NCBI GenBank assembly: GCA_003134435.1
Contig: PLBE01000196.1
Location: 5,667-57,695, forward strand
Origin: Acidobacteriaceae bacterium
Lineage (GTDB): Bacteria; Acidobacteriota; Terriglobia; Terriglobales; Acidobacteriaceae
DNA: 52,029 bases
Direction of reading: 5' to 3'
The position numbers and the translations under genes are program-made. Within the stretch, counting starts at the first letter, position 1, and every line of letters begins with the position of its first letter. Below, piece by piece: positions 8,904 to 16,868 of the stretch. Under the pieces are notes generated by a model. That model did not search any database. It saw only the letters and a program-made list of their open reading frames with translations, and was not told the DNA's origin.

Positions 8904-9563
8904 ATGTTTACTGGCATCATCGAAGAAGTAGGCAGGGTCATAAAGATCGAGCAGCACGGTGAGAACCGCCGCATCACCATCCAGGCTCAGCATACCCCGA
9001 AAGCCCTGGCAACTGGCCACAGCATCGCAGTGAGCGGCGTTTGCCTGACGGCGCTCGACATCAAGCCACAATCATTCTGCGCCGACCTCGCGCCCGAAAC
9101 CTGGGTACGAACTTCGTTCTCCAGAATCCGCGAAGGCGCCCATGTAAATCTTGAGTTGCCCATGAAAGCGGATGGGCGTTTCGACGGCCACATCGTGCAG
9201 GGGCATGTCGATGGCGTGGGCAAGGTGATCGAGTTCGAGAGAATCGTCGACTCGGACGGAAGGGATTCCGAGAACTGGTGGCTGCACATTGCCATCCCGC
9301 CCGAGATCGAGAAGTACACGGTGTACAAGGGATCGATTTCGATCGAAGGCATCAGCCTTACGGTCGCCGAACTCGAAGGGATCCGCTGCACGATCGCCAT
9401 CATCCCGCATACCGTTGAACTGACCAACCTCGGATCGCTGAAGCCGGGGGACCCGGTGAACCTGGAAGCCGATGTGATCGCTAAGTACGTCGAGAAGATG
9501 ATGAAAGGCGCGCCCGCAGCGAGTTCCCTGAAAGTGGAGGAACTGGTCCGGCAGGGATTCTAG
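8904..9563 (+). CDS. ribE: Riboflavin synthase, alpha subunit
   Basis: Dismutates 6,7-dimethyl-8-ribityllumazine to riboflavin. The 219 residues show the two homologous lumazine-binding repeats: repeat 1 begins MFTGIIEEVGRV, repeat 2 begins near residue 98 with FDGHIVQGHVDGVGKV. ISIEGISLTV and NLEADVIAKYVEKM are also typical. The start at ATG 8904 is fixed by the MFTGI N-terminus and by GAGGAG at 8891-8896. The reading frame is open further upstream, into ribD, but that part is a shadow. It ends 83 bp before the convergent ABC ATPase gene, with an inverted repeat between them. Confidence 0.96.
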   Translation: MFTGIIEEVGRVIKIEQHGENRRITIQAQHTPKALATGHSIAVSGVCLTALDIKPQSFCADLAPETWVRTSFSRIREGAHVNLELPMKADGRFDGHIVQGHVDGVGKVIEFERIVDSDGRDSENWWLHIAIPPEIEKYTVYKGSISIEGISLTVAELEGIRCTIAIIPHTVELTNLGSLKPGDPVNLEADVIAKYVEKMMKGAPAASSLKVEELVRQGF

Positions 9564-9589
9564 TGGCGGGCTTTGCTACCAGGTTTCCA

Positions 9590-9641
9590 GTTCTCAGTTC
9601 TCGGAAAATCCGGCGGCCTCCGGGAACGGAGAACTGAGAAC
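9590..9641. terminator. Inverted repeat between convergent ribE and ABC ATPase genes
   Basis: GTTCTCAGTTCTC (9590-9602) is perfectly complementary to GAGAACTGAGAAC (9629-9641), a 13-bp stem with a 26-nt loop. The position between two convergent 3' ends suits a bidirectional terminator. There is no clear T-run, so a dispersed palindromic repeat is also possible. Confidence 0.5.
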
Positions 9642-9646
9642 AGCCT

Positions 9647-10414
9647 TTATGCTTCCAGTTTCAACTCATCCAGTTCCAGAAACTCCTTGATGATGGGATG
9701 GTTCGATTTCTCCATGTCCTGGTAGGGCCCGAAGAAAATCGCCCGGCCTTCGTAAAGAAAAACCAGGCGGTCGGCGAGCTTTTTCGCCAGTCGCATGTCG
9801 TGGGTAACCACCACTGAGGTCAAATGCAGTTGCAGTTTGAGCCGGGCAATGAGATCGCCCAGCAGATTCCCCATCAGCGGATCGACCATGGTAGTCGGTT
9901 CGTCGTAGAGCACACACTCCGGTTGCGCGGCCAGGGCTCGCGCGATCGCGACGGAACGCTTCATCCCGGTCGAAAGATCGGAAGGCAAGAGGTCGCGCAT
10001 CTCTTTGACTCCCACCATATCGAGCAGTCCGTCCACCACCTGGTAGATCTGCTCTTCTGAAAGCTCTCTTTTTTCGCGCAGGGGGAAAGCGACATTCTCG
10101 CCCACCGACAAGGAATCGAAGAGGGCGCCGTTCTGGAACACCATGGTGACTTTCTTGCGGATATCCTCCAGTTGAACCTCGTTGTAGTCCGTGATGTCCT
10201 GACCGGCGACCATCACCCGGCCCGAATCCGGCTTAAGGAAGCCCATGATGCTGTGCAGGGAGACCGATTTTCCCACTCCGCTGCGCCCCAGAATACAAAC
10301 CATCTCCCCCGGCAAGACTTCAAAACTGACATTCTGCAGAATGACCCGATCTCCGAAGGCTTTGGAGACGTCCTTGAACTCGATGTAGGGAGACAGGGTA
10401 CCGGCGGCAGCCAT
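9647..10414 (-). CDS. ABC transporter ATP-binding protein, MlaF/Mkl-like
   Basis: ATPase of the MCE/Mla class of lipid transporters. The 255 residues contain Walker [10 protein letters not shown] (about 42-50), Q-loop [22 protein letters not shown], signature [15 protein letters not shown], Walker [14 protein letters not shown] and the H-loop VVVTHD. The Q-loop and DEPTT-x-DP sequences are characteristic of MlaF rather than importer ATPases. The signature reads LSTGM in place of the usual LSGGM. No MlaE permease or MCE substrate-binding gene is adjacent in the window, so its partners must lie elsewhere. It is followed upstream (59 bp) by mobA on the same strand. Start ATG 10414. Confidence 0.88.
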   Translation of the reverse strand: MAAAGTLSPYIEFKDVSKAFGDRVILQNVSFEVLPGEMVCILGRSGVGKSVSLHSIMGFLKPDSGRVMVAGQDITDYNEVQLEDIRKKVTMVFQNGALFDSLSVGENVAFPLREKRELSEEQIYQVVDGLLDMVGVKEMRDLLPSDLSTGMKRSVAIARALAAQPECVLYDEPTTMVDPLMGNLLGDLIARLKLQLHLTSVVVTHDMRLAKKLADRLVFLYEGRAIFFGPYQDMEKSNHPIIKEFLELDELKLEA

Positions 10415-10472
10415 GGCTATCAGAATGGCATGAGATGGCAGGCCGGCTCAAGTAAAAGGTAAACCGCCGAAT

Positions 10473-11111
10473 TCAGATTTCCCCGCATTCAGCCACCCGG
10501 CAGTCGTCCGGGGTATTCAGGTTGAAAAAATTCCGTCCGGAAAATCCCGCTGCGGACAGTTCGGCGGCTTCGATGACGCGCATGGGTAGGCCGGAAAACG
10601 CAGCATCGACTTTGTAGTTCCTAGCCCGCAGAGCCGACTCCGCGACCGTGGCGAACTCGCGCCGGTAGACGGCACAAAGAGGCTGGAGTCCGCGCCCGAT
10701 GCGAGGCACGGTCATCGTGGCGGCATGCTCCCCGGAAGCGGCTGTCGCGAGAAGAAAGGCGAGAAGTTGATGGGAGACGAAGGGCATGTCGACCGCGAGC
10801 ATCAGATTCAGTTCAGCCGGTGAACTGACAAGCGCGGCGTGAATACCGCCAAGCGGGCCGCAGCCGGAGAAAATGTCCGCTACCACCGGCCCGTAGCTGG
10901 TAGCTTCGTATATCGAAAACCGGGAAGGATCGCCGACGATCCGAACGCTGCCGCAGACGGCGCTCAGCACGCCGAGGGCACGGTCGAGCAGAGATTGGCC
11001 GCGAAATTCCAGAAACGCTTTGTCCACGCCCGCGCCCATCCGCGAGCTCTTGCCTCCGGCCAGCAGGAATCCCCGAGCTGACGATCCGATGTGCGCCATT
11101 TCGAAGAGCAT
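10473..11111 (-). CDS. mobA: Molybdenum cofactor guanylyltransferase MobA
   Basis: Transfers GMP from GTP to molybdopterin to make the MGD cofactor of DMSO-reductase-family enzymes. The nucleotide-binding loop LLAGGKSSRMG lies about 10 residues into the conserved core. GCGPLGGIHAAL and the metal-binding LAVDMPFVS follow, and the C-terminus ends in NLNTPDD. I start it at ATG 11111 because GAGG lies about 10 nt upstream; GTG 11132 or ATG 11099 are alternatives and do not affect the core. It is divergent from the PilZ gene, leaving almost no space for two promoters between the annotated starts. Confidence 0.88.
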   Translation of the reverse strand: MLFEMAHIGSSARGFLLAGGKSSRMGAGVDKAFLEFRGQSLLDRALGVLSAVCGSVRIVGDPSRFSIYEATSYGPVVADIFSGCGPLGGIHAALVSSPAELNLMLAVDMPFVSHQLLAFLLATAASGEHAATMTVPRIGRGLQPLCAVYRREFATVAESALRARNYKVDAAFSGLPMRVIEAAELSAAGFSGRNFFNLNTPDDCRVAECGEI

Positions 11112-11126
11112 AAGGCCTAAACCTCG

Positions 11127-11744
11127 ATGCACAAAGGTAACCTATTCAGAATCGCCCCGCCGCTGGAAGATAAAGGTGTCCGACCAACGGGGGCAGCACT
11201 CTTCGCCATGCCGCAAAAACTCATGGATGTTCTCATGCTAGGACGCTGTGCCCACCAGTTTTCGTGGCCCCGGCGGGCGGCCAACGGGGAGTATTACCAG
11301 ATCTGCATATTGTGCGCCGCCGCCTTCGAGTACGATTGGAAAGGAATGCGTCGCGGAGACCGAGTTAGCCAGCCGGAAGCGGAGACCACGCCCGCGCGCC
11401 GCCGCCGCTCCGGCGAAAATCATCCCGCATGGAAGCCACGCGCCCGGCGCGTCCATTTGAAGATTCCGGTTCGATATCGAGGGAAAAATCTGAGTACCTG
11501 GTACGCCGGCGTGATCCAGGACATCAGTCAATCGGGCATATTGTTTCACGGCCCCCAACAGTTACCCGCCAACTCCATGGTGGAGCTCATCTTCCAGATG
11601 CCCGAAGAAATTTCCGGACAGAGAAATAGCAACGTGCTGTGCGAGGGCAAGTTGATTCGTATCAAGGACGCGGTCAGCAATGCGGAAAACGCTTTCGGTT
11701 TCGCGGCCTCCATTCTTGACTACAAGTTTCTTAATCAGGACTGA
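11127..11744 (+). CDS. PilZ-domain protein with a Cys-containing N-terminal segment
   Basis: Residues about 105-200 form a PilZ beta-barrel (RRVHLKIPVRYRG, then DISQSGILFHGP), the fold that binds c-di-GMP. The DxSxxG half of the ligand motif is present. The upstream Arg motif is irregular: KPRARRV lacks a clean RxxxR. The N-terminal part (about 40-75) has Cys residues in RCAHQF and QICILCAA with a conserved-looking WPRRAANGEYYQ stretch, perhaps a small metal- or structure-stabilised module. The start is uncertain: 11127 lies only 15 bp from the divergent mobA start, so ATG 11208 or 11223 may be the true one. It is a cytosolic c-di-GMP effector candidate; binding is not proven. Confidence 0.78.
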   Translation: MHKGNLFRIAPPLEDKGVRPTGAALFAMPQKLMDVLMLGRCAHQFSWPRRAANGEYYQICILCAAAFEYDWKGMRRGDRVSQPEAETTPARRRRSGENHPAWKPRARRVHLKIPVRYRGKNLSTWYAGVIQDISQSGILFHGPQQLPANSMVELIFQMPEEISGQRNSNVLCEGKLIRIKDAVSNAENAFGFAASILDYKFLNQD

Positions 11745-11943
11745 CTGGCGAAACATAGGCCCGCGAACCAGCCTCAATTCCGACAGCTCGAGCGTAGGGA
11801 TCCCCTTTAGCGCGCCTGACCGACAACACTACTTTCGTATTCAGGCACTGAGACGTCACCTGCGATGGTTGCCGCGCGCGCCGGGTGCTGCTAGAGTTTC
11901 TCTGGAACTTGAAAGCAGATGAGCGTGCTCGCCTTGGCTTAAG

Positions 11944-11988
11944 GCAGCCTGCTTTAACGCAGCCTGGTTTGACGCAGCCTGGTTGAAC
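11944..11988. repeat. Three tandem copies of a 15-bp unit
   Basis: Units GCAGCCTGCTTTAAC (11944-11958), GCAGCCTGGTTTGAC (11959-11973) and GCAGCCTGGTTGAAC (11974-11988) lie head to tail just upstream of the histidine kinase. The 283-bp gap between the PilZ gene and the kinase holds nothing else I can identify. The repeat may be a slippage product or a set of binding sites. Confidence 0.7.
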
Positions 11989-12027
11989 ACCGCCAACCCG
12001 CGGGCAGAGCCGGCGATCTTTCAGCCC

Positions 12028-13479
12028 ATGTCTGGAGTCTTGACCAATCTGAAGAGTTGGGTTGCGCGCAATCGCTATTGCGCAGTCGTGGAATACGGAG
12101 GCGCCGTGCTTGCGGTCTGGGTGGCGCTCGGCTTCTGGACTCTTCCCGGCGTGCCGCATCGACACCTCTTCGTGCTTCTGCTGGCGGCCGTGCTCTTCAC
12201 CGCTCGCTACCTCGGCTTTGGTCCCGCCGTTTTCTGTTCGCTCCTGGCAACCGCGTGCCTGGACTTCTTCGTGATTCCTCCCTATTTAAGCTTCGGTATC
12301 CGAACCAGCGCCGAGCTCGAGCGCCTGGCCGTTTTCCTGGCCATTTCGGTGTTTGCGGGAACCATGGCCCGCCAGAAGACGCTGGCGGAGTCGCGCGCCG
12401 ATCACACCATGCGCGAGATGGCTGCCATCGTGGAATATTCGAGCGACGCGATTTACAGCACCCATCCCGACGGCACGATCACCAGTTGGAATCGCGCCGC
12501 CGAGCAGCTCTATGGCTACAGTTCGGAGGAAGCCGTGGGGTCGCCGGTGGCCCGTCTGGCTCCACCGGAACGCGGCGACGAACTGGAACAAAATCGCAAG
12601 ATACTCAATGGCGGCGGTCACGTGGCCTCCTATCGCACCGAACGCATGCGGAAAGACGGCACCCGCTGTCCGGTACTGCTTTCGGTGTCGTCGCTGCGCA
12701 ATGCGCGTGGCGAGATCGTGGGCGCTTCGGCCATCGCACGCGACATCTCGGCCGAGAAACAGTCCGAAGAAGCCGTCCGGCGCAGCGAGAAGCTCGCCAC
12801 CACCGGCCGGCTGGCCGCGTCCATCGCGCACGAAATCAACAATCCGCTGGAGGCCGTCGTCAACCTTCTTCACCTGGCCCGCCATGACTCCAGCCATGCA
12901 GGAGAGTATTTGACGATGGCCGAGCAAGAGGTGGGCCGGGTAGCTCGTTTAGCGCAGCAGACCCTGGGATTTGTCCGCGATGCCAGTTCTCCGACTGCCA
13001 TGGATCCTGCCGCGATCATGGACGAGATTCTGCAGCTGTATTCCCGCAAACTGGACGGTCGCCAGATTCGCGTGACCCGGCGCTATCGCAACCATAGCCA
13101 GATCAGCGGCTATTCTGGCGAGTTGCGCCAGTTGCTGGCCAATCTGCTAGTGAATGCGGTCGATGCCATGCCGGAGGGCGGCACCCTGCAGCTCCGCGTG
13201 GCCACGAGCCGCGATTGGTCCAGCGGGAATGAGGGAGTCCGGATCACGGTAGCGGATAGCGGCAGCGGCATCCCGCGCCAGCATCTGCCCCAGATCTTCG
13301 AGCCTTTTTACACCACGAAGAAAGAGACCGGCACCGGCCTGGGATTGTGGGTGTCGCGGGGCATTGTCCAGAAACACGGCGGATCAATTCGCGTCCGCAG
13401 CCGCACCGAAGGCGACTCTACCGGAACGGTATTCTCGATTTTCCTGCCCCAGCGACGCGAAATAAGCCGGGTAGCGTGA
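12028..13479 (+). CDS. Membrane histidine kinase (DUF4118-like membrane domain, PAS, HisKA, HATPase)
   Basis: Sensor kinase of 483 residues. An N-terminal membrane block (about 20-115) with several hydrophobic helices resembles the KdpD-type DUF4118 domain, including DFFVIPPYLSFGI. A PAS domain follows (about 130-240, YSSDAIYSTHPDGTITSWNRAAE). The phosphoacceptor helix is AASIAHEINNPLEAVVNLL, with His near 267. The ATPase domain has the N box LLANLLVNAVDAMPEGG, G1 VADSGSGIP, F box FEPFYTTK and G2 GTGLGLWVSRGIV. All catalytic boxes are present. ATG 12028 is preferred to TTG 11983, which lies inside the tandem repeat. No response regulator gene adjoins it, so it is an orphan here. Confidence 0.9.
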   Translation: MSGVLTNLKSWVARNRYCAVVEYGGAVLAVWVALGFWTLPGVPHRHLFVLLLAAVLFTARYLGFGPAVFCSLLATACLDFFVIPPYLSFGIRTSAELERLAVFLAISVFAGTMARQKTLAESRADHTMREMAAIVEYSSDAIYSTHPDGTITSWNRAAEQLYGYSSEEAVGSPVARLAPPERGDELEQNRKILNGGGHVASYRTERMRKDGTRCPVLLSVSSLRNARGEIVGASAIARDISAEKQSEEAVRRSEKLATTGRLAASIAHEINNPLEAVVNLLHLARHDSSHAGEYLTMAEQEVGRVARLAQQTLGFVRDASSPTAMDPAAIMDEILQLYSRKLDGRQIRVTRRYRNHSQISGYSGELRQLLANLLVNAVDAMPEGGTLQLRVATSRDWSSGNEGVRITVADSGSGIPRQHLPQIFEPFYTTKKETGTGLGLWVSRGIVQKHGGSIRVRSRTEGDSTGTVFSIFLPQRREISRVA

Positions 13480-13673
13480 GGGGCTGCAAAACTCGTGCGA
13501 TGCTGTGAAGCGAAAGGTGCCTGCAGGGCCTTCGCTCTGAGCTAATCGGACCATTTGCTCATTCCCTGCAATAACTTACAGTCGGCAGAGGTACAGTGAC
13601 CTTCGTACTTAGAAGGCCCCAGCGATGCCGCTTATAATCAAGAAATCCAGCAGATTGAGCGCTTAGCCGACGT

Positions 13674-14663
13674 TTGAACAACGTTCTTAACAACGTGGAA
13701 CCCTTTCTCGCACTTGCGATCTTCGCCTACGGGCTGTGCTTCGGCAGCTTCCTGAACGTGTGTATCTACAGGATGCCCCGGGGTCAGTCGGTGGTAAAGC
13801 CTCGCTCGGCTTGTCCGCGATGCGGCGATCCAATCCCGCTTTACCACAACCTGCCGGTGGTGAGCTGGCTGGTTCTACAGGGTAAATGCCGCGCCTGCAA
13901 AGAACCCATTTCTCCGCGTTACCTGGTGATCGAAGTCCTCACCGGTTTGCTTTTCCTCGGCTGCTACACCCATTTTGGATTGACCTTGGCGGCGCTGAAA
14001 TGCGCCGTCCTCGGCTACCTGCTGCTCGGATTGGTCTTCACCGACGCGGAAACCAAGCTGCTTCCCGATGCCCTGACTTTGCCCGGCCTCGCGGTTGGTG
14101 TCCTGTTCAGCCTGGTGGTTCCAGTCAATGATCTGGCTTCACGCATCATGCCCGGCCTGGTATCGACCGCCATGCGCAGCGAGATTTCGTGGCGCCTGTG
14201 GTCCCTCTCGGACTCGTTGCTGGGAGCGGCGGTCGGCTCATCGTTTCTCTATGGCGCTGCGGCCATCTATCTGAGAACTCGCGGCGTCGAAGGCATGGGG
14301 TTTGGCGACGTCAAGCTGATGGCCATGATCGGCGCGTTCCTTGGAACCAAGCTCACCGTCCTGACCATCTTTGCGGCATCGCTGGCCGGCTCGCTTTTCG
14401 GACTTGGCACGGTGCTGGCGATCTGGATCAAACGCCTGCGCCGGATTGAGGCGCGCCGCGCGGCTTCGCGCATTTCATCCGGCTATTCTCCGGGCATTTC
14501 GGCGGGTAACTCGCCGGGATACTCGCGCCGCCGGGCATGGCAGTCCGCCCGGCTCGCGCTGCGCTATTACGAGATGCCGTTTGGCGTATTTCTCGGCGGC
14601 ATGGCGCTCTTGTCCTTCCTGTTCGGCAACCGCCTGCTGCACTGGTATTGGAGGGCGCTGTGA
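13674..14663 (+). CDS. pilD: Type IV prepilin peptidase / N-methyltransferase
   Basis: Cleaves and N-methylates type IV pilins or type II secretion pseudopilins at the inner membrane. The N-terminal domain has FGSFLNVCIYR and the zinc-binding pairs CPRC and CRAC, followed by EPISPRYLVIE. The two catalytic aspartates are in GLVFTDAETKLLPD and GMGFGDVKLMA. The 329 residues include an insertion near 262-285 rich in Ser, Gly and Pro (SGYSPGISAGNSPGYS), which is longer than usual. The start is TTG 13674 or GTG 13695. TATAAT at 13633-13638 could be a -10 box, but no good -35 is seen. Its stop overlaps the next start by 4 bp. Confidence 0.93.
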   Translation: MNNVLNNVEPFLALAIFAYGLCFGSFLNVCIYRMPRGQSVVKPRSACPRCGDPIPLYHNLPVVSWLVLQGKCRACKEPISPRYLVIEVLTGLLFLGCYTHFGLTLAALKCAVLGYLLLGLVFTDAETKLLPDALTLPGLAVGVLFSLVVPVNDLASRIMPGLVSTAMRSEISWRLWSLSDSLLGAAVGSSFLYGAAAIYLRTRGVEGMGFGDVKLMAMIGAFLGTKLTVLTIFAASLAGSLFGLGTVLAIWIKRLRRIEARRAASRISSGYSPGISAGNSPGYSRRRAWQSARLALRYYEMPFGVFLGGMALLSFLFGNRLLHWYWRAL

Positions 14664-15526
14664 AGCTGCTGATGAATCCGATGCTGCTGCGCATGGCCCT
14701 GCTCTTGTTCATCTCCGTTGCGGCTTTCGGTTTAGGCCTGTTTACCATTCGACGCCTGCGCCAGAATCTGGTGCCGGGAGCCGAGTCCCTGCAACATTCC
14801 CCGCTGGCTGCGGAGGGCTTACCGGTTCATGCCTATCACGCGGTCATTCAGCAGTTGAAACAGCAAAAACATGAACTCGCCGCCCAGCACCTCTCCGAAC
14901 GTAGAAAGGCCAAAGCCTCCGACAGCCTGAGCACAACCATACTGGCCAGTCTTTCCTGCGGCGTTCTTTTCCTGAATACCAGCGGCCTGGTGCGCCAGGC
15001 GAATGCCACGGCGCGCAAGTTGCTTGGATTTGCTTCGCCGGTAGGCTTGCACGCTTCCGATCTTTTTCGCACTGCGACGCTGCGTCCAGACCAAGACGGC
15101 GCGGTCTCCGAACCAAGTGTTGAGCAAGCCCTTGCGCCCGCTCTGGCCGGGAAGGCGGCGGTGCGGGGACTGGTAGTGAATTACTTCACCCGCGACGCAG
15201 AAAACCACGTTCTCGAGGTCACCGCGTCTCCGGTTCTGGCCGAAGACGCGAGTCTGCTGGGCACGACTCTTGTGCTCACCGACAAGACCGATCTGGAGCG
15301 CATCCGGCACGATCAAAAAACGCGTCAGGAGATGTCTTCGGAACTCGCGCTCACCTTGCGCCATTCTCTAGGCACGATCACGGGATATGCGGAACAACTG
15401 GCGTCCAACCGCGACCCTGAAACGGCGCTTCGATTGGCCGACGGCATCACTCGCGAGACGGCGCAACTGGATCGTACGATCGGCAGTTTCCTGGGAGGCT
15501 CCCGGGCTGCCACCACGGTTTCTTGA
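14660..15526 (+). CDS. Membrane PAS protein with a HisKA-like helix but no ATPase domain
   Basis: The start is GTG 14660, which overlaps the pilD stop (GTGA) and has GGAGGG about 5 nt upstream, so translation is probably coupled. The 288 residues have one TM near the N-terminus (LLRMALLLFISVAAFGLGLFTI), a short helical linker, and a PAS domain (about 95-225, ILASLSCGVLFLNTSGLVRQANATARKLLG). The C-terminal helix is LTLRHSLGTITGYAEQLASN. This helix aligns with the dimerisation/phosphoacceptor helix of histidine kinases and keeps the His, but the protein ends about 40 residues later, with no N, G1, F or G2 boxes. It may be an accessory or phosphotransfer partner, perhaps linked to pilus control. 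Function is inferred only. Confidence 0.75.
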   Translation: MKLLMNPMLLRMALLLFISVAAFGLGLFTIRRLRQNLVPGAESLQHSPLAAEGLPVHAYHAVIQQLKQQKHELAAQHLSERRKAKASDSLSTTILASLSCGVLFLNTSGLVRQANATARKLLGFASPVGLHASDLFRTATLRPDQDGAVSEPSVEQALAPALAGKAAVRGLVVNYFTRDAENHVLEVTASPVLAEDASLLGTTLVLTDKTDLERIRHDQKTRQEMSSELALTLRHSLGTITGYAEQLASNRDPETALRLADGITRETAQLDRTIGSFLGGSRAATTVS

Positions 15527-15580
15527 CATTAGCGATTGCGGGCCGCGATCAGAATCGCGAGCCGGTGAAAGGATGATCCA

Positions 15581-16150
15581 ATGAAGCACACAAAACTTAT
15601 CGCCATGGCCACTCTTCTCCTGCTCGGGGCAAGCGGCGCTGTCGGTCAATCACTGGGTGATGCCGCGCGGGCCGCTCGCAAGAACAAGCCCGAGTCAACC
15701 TCGGCCACCCGCCATTACGATAATGACAACCTTCCAACCAACGACGGACTGAGCGTGGTCGGACCGCCGCCGGGCGGCGATGCCTCCAGCGCAGCGCCCA
15801 AAACGGCGGCTGCCAATAGCCCGGCCGATCACCAGAAAGCGGCGGACGAGTGGAAGGACAAGCTCGACAAGCAGCGAGAGAAGATCGAGTCTCTGAACCA
15901 CGAACTCGATCTCGAGCAGCGGGAATACCGCCTGCGCGCGGCCGCCATGTATGCCGACGCCGGCAACCGCCTGCGCAACGCTGTCCAGTGGGATAAGGAC
16001 GACGCGCAGTACAAGAGCGACGTTGACGGAAAACAGAAAGCCCTCGAAGCCGCCCGCCAGGAACTCTCGGAAATGCAGGAACAGGCCCGCAAGGCCGGAC
16101 TCACGGAAAAGGACCAGGAAAAAGAGAGCAACAGCCCGGATAAGAGGTAG
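15581..16150 (+). CDS. Secreted coiled-coil protein of unknown function
   Basis: A signal peptide (MKHTKLIAMATLLLLGASGAVG, cleavage before QSLGD) is followed by SLGDAARAARKNK and DNDNLPT, motifs I associate with a small secreted family common in Acidobacteriota. A low-complexity Ala/Pro linker (about 55-85) leads to a long charged helix (about 85-180, many Lys/Glu/Gln heptads) predicted to form a coiled coil. There are no cysteines and no catalytic motif. It is likely periplasmic and structural, but the role is unknown. The start is ATG 15581. It lies downstream of the PAS protein with a 54-bp gap. Confidence 0.7.
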   Translation: MKHTKLIAMATLLLLGASGAVGQSLGDAARAARKNKPESTSATRHYDNDNLPTNDGLSVVGPPPGGDASSAAPKTAAANSPADHQKAADEWKDKLDKQREKIESLNHELDLEQREYRLRAAAMYADAGNRLRNAVQWDKDDAQYKSDVDGKQKALEAARQELSEMQEQARKAGLTEKDQEKESNSPDKR

Positions 16151-16166
16151 GCCGACCGTGTGGATG

Positions 16167-16201
16167 CGGGGCTCTGTCCTGCTTGGGCGGGGCGAGCCCC
16201 G
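16167..16201. terminator. GC-rich inverted repeat between convergent genes
   Basis: CGGGGCTC (16167-16174) pairs perfectly with GAGCCCCG (16194-16201). It sits between the ends of the coiled-coil protein gene and the DinB-like gene. There is no T-run, so terminator function is tentative. Confidence 0.4.
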
Positions 16202-16236
16202 TCCCCAAACCGAGGCTCTTTCCGTACACCTGTGGA

Positions 16237-16758
16237 TCAGCCTGCCATCCTGGATTGAACCTTCCCCATCCGTTCCCGAATCTGCCGCGCGTGATGGCGC
16301 CCATGCACCCAATGGAACTTGCGCCACTGCCCGGCTGTTAAGGGTCCAATGATCGGATGGTCCATGATCTTCGTTGCCGCCCCAAACTTTCGTTCGCAAT
16401 CGTCCAACCCCGCGCTCATTTTCTGGAGCTCAGTCAGGACAGCCGGCCGAACTTCCTCCGCCGGCCTCCCTTGCGGCACAGCGCGTTCGGGCGCCTTGCG
16501 CCCGTTTGGGAGATATCCGAAGTTCACCACCAGCAGGGTAGCCACGCGATCCTTGAGCGTAGCCCGAGTCGCCAGCGGAACCCCGTGTTCCATACATTTC
16601 GCCATCCCTCGATTGGTGGCCTCGTAGGTCAGCAGAAGGTGCTCCAGTATCTGAGCTGCATTCCATTTTCCAACTGGAGCCCGCTTCAGGTCGTTTAAGC
16701 TGGCTCCTCCCGCCGCTTCTTCGAGTTCTCGCCGCAGACGTTCAAGATAAGAATTCAT
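16237..16758 (-). CDS. DinB/DUF1569-like four-helix-bundle protein
   Basis: The 173-residue protein has the layout of the DinB/YfiT metal-binding superfamily. An N-terminal helix (MNSYLERLRRELEEAAGG) is followed by a His-containing helix (KWNAAQILEHLLLTYEATNRG), a central helix pair and a C-terminal WVHGRHHARQIRERM with clustered His. The three His positions could bind a divalent metal. Members act as thiol transferases or are uncharacterised; no substrate can be named here. Start ATG 16758. It is divergent from the lipoprotein gene at 16869 and convergent with the coiled-coil gene. Confidence 0.7.
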   Translation of the reverse strand: MNSYLERLRRELEEAAGGASLNDLKRAPVGKWNAAQILEHLLLTYEATNRGMAKCMEHGVPLATRATLKDRVATLLVVNFGYLPNGRKAPERAVPQGRPAEEVRPAVLTELQKMSAGLDDCERKFGAATKIMDHPIIGPLTAGQWRKFHWVHGRHHARQIRERMGKVQSRMAG

Positions 16759-16868
16759 AGCACCGTCTAGTTACCGTTATTCAGTTACAATGGTCGGCGA
16801 ATCGACGGCTGAACTGTCAGGGGGAACCTGATCGGGAAATCGGCGCCAGAACGTCGATCAAAACAAAT

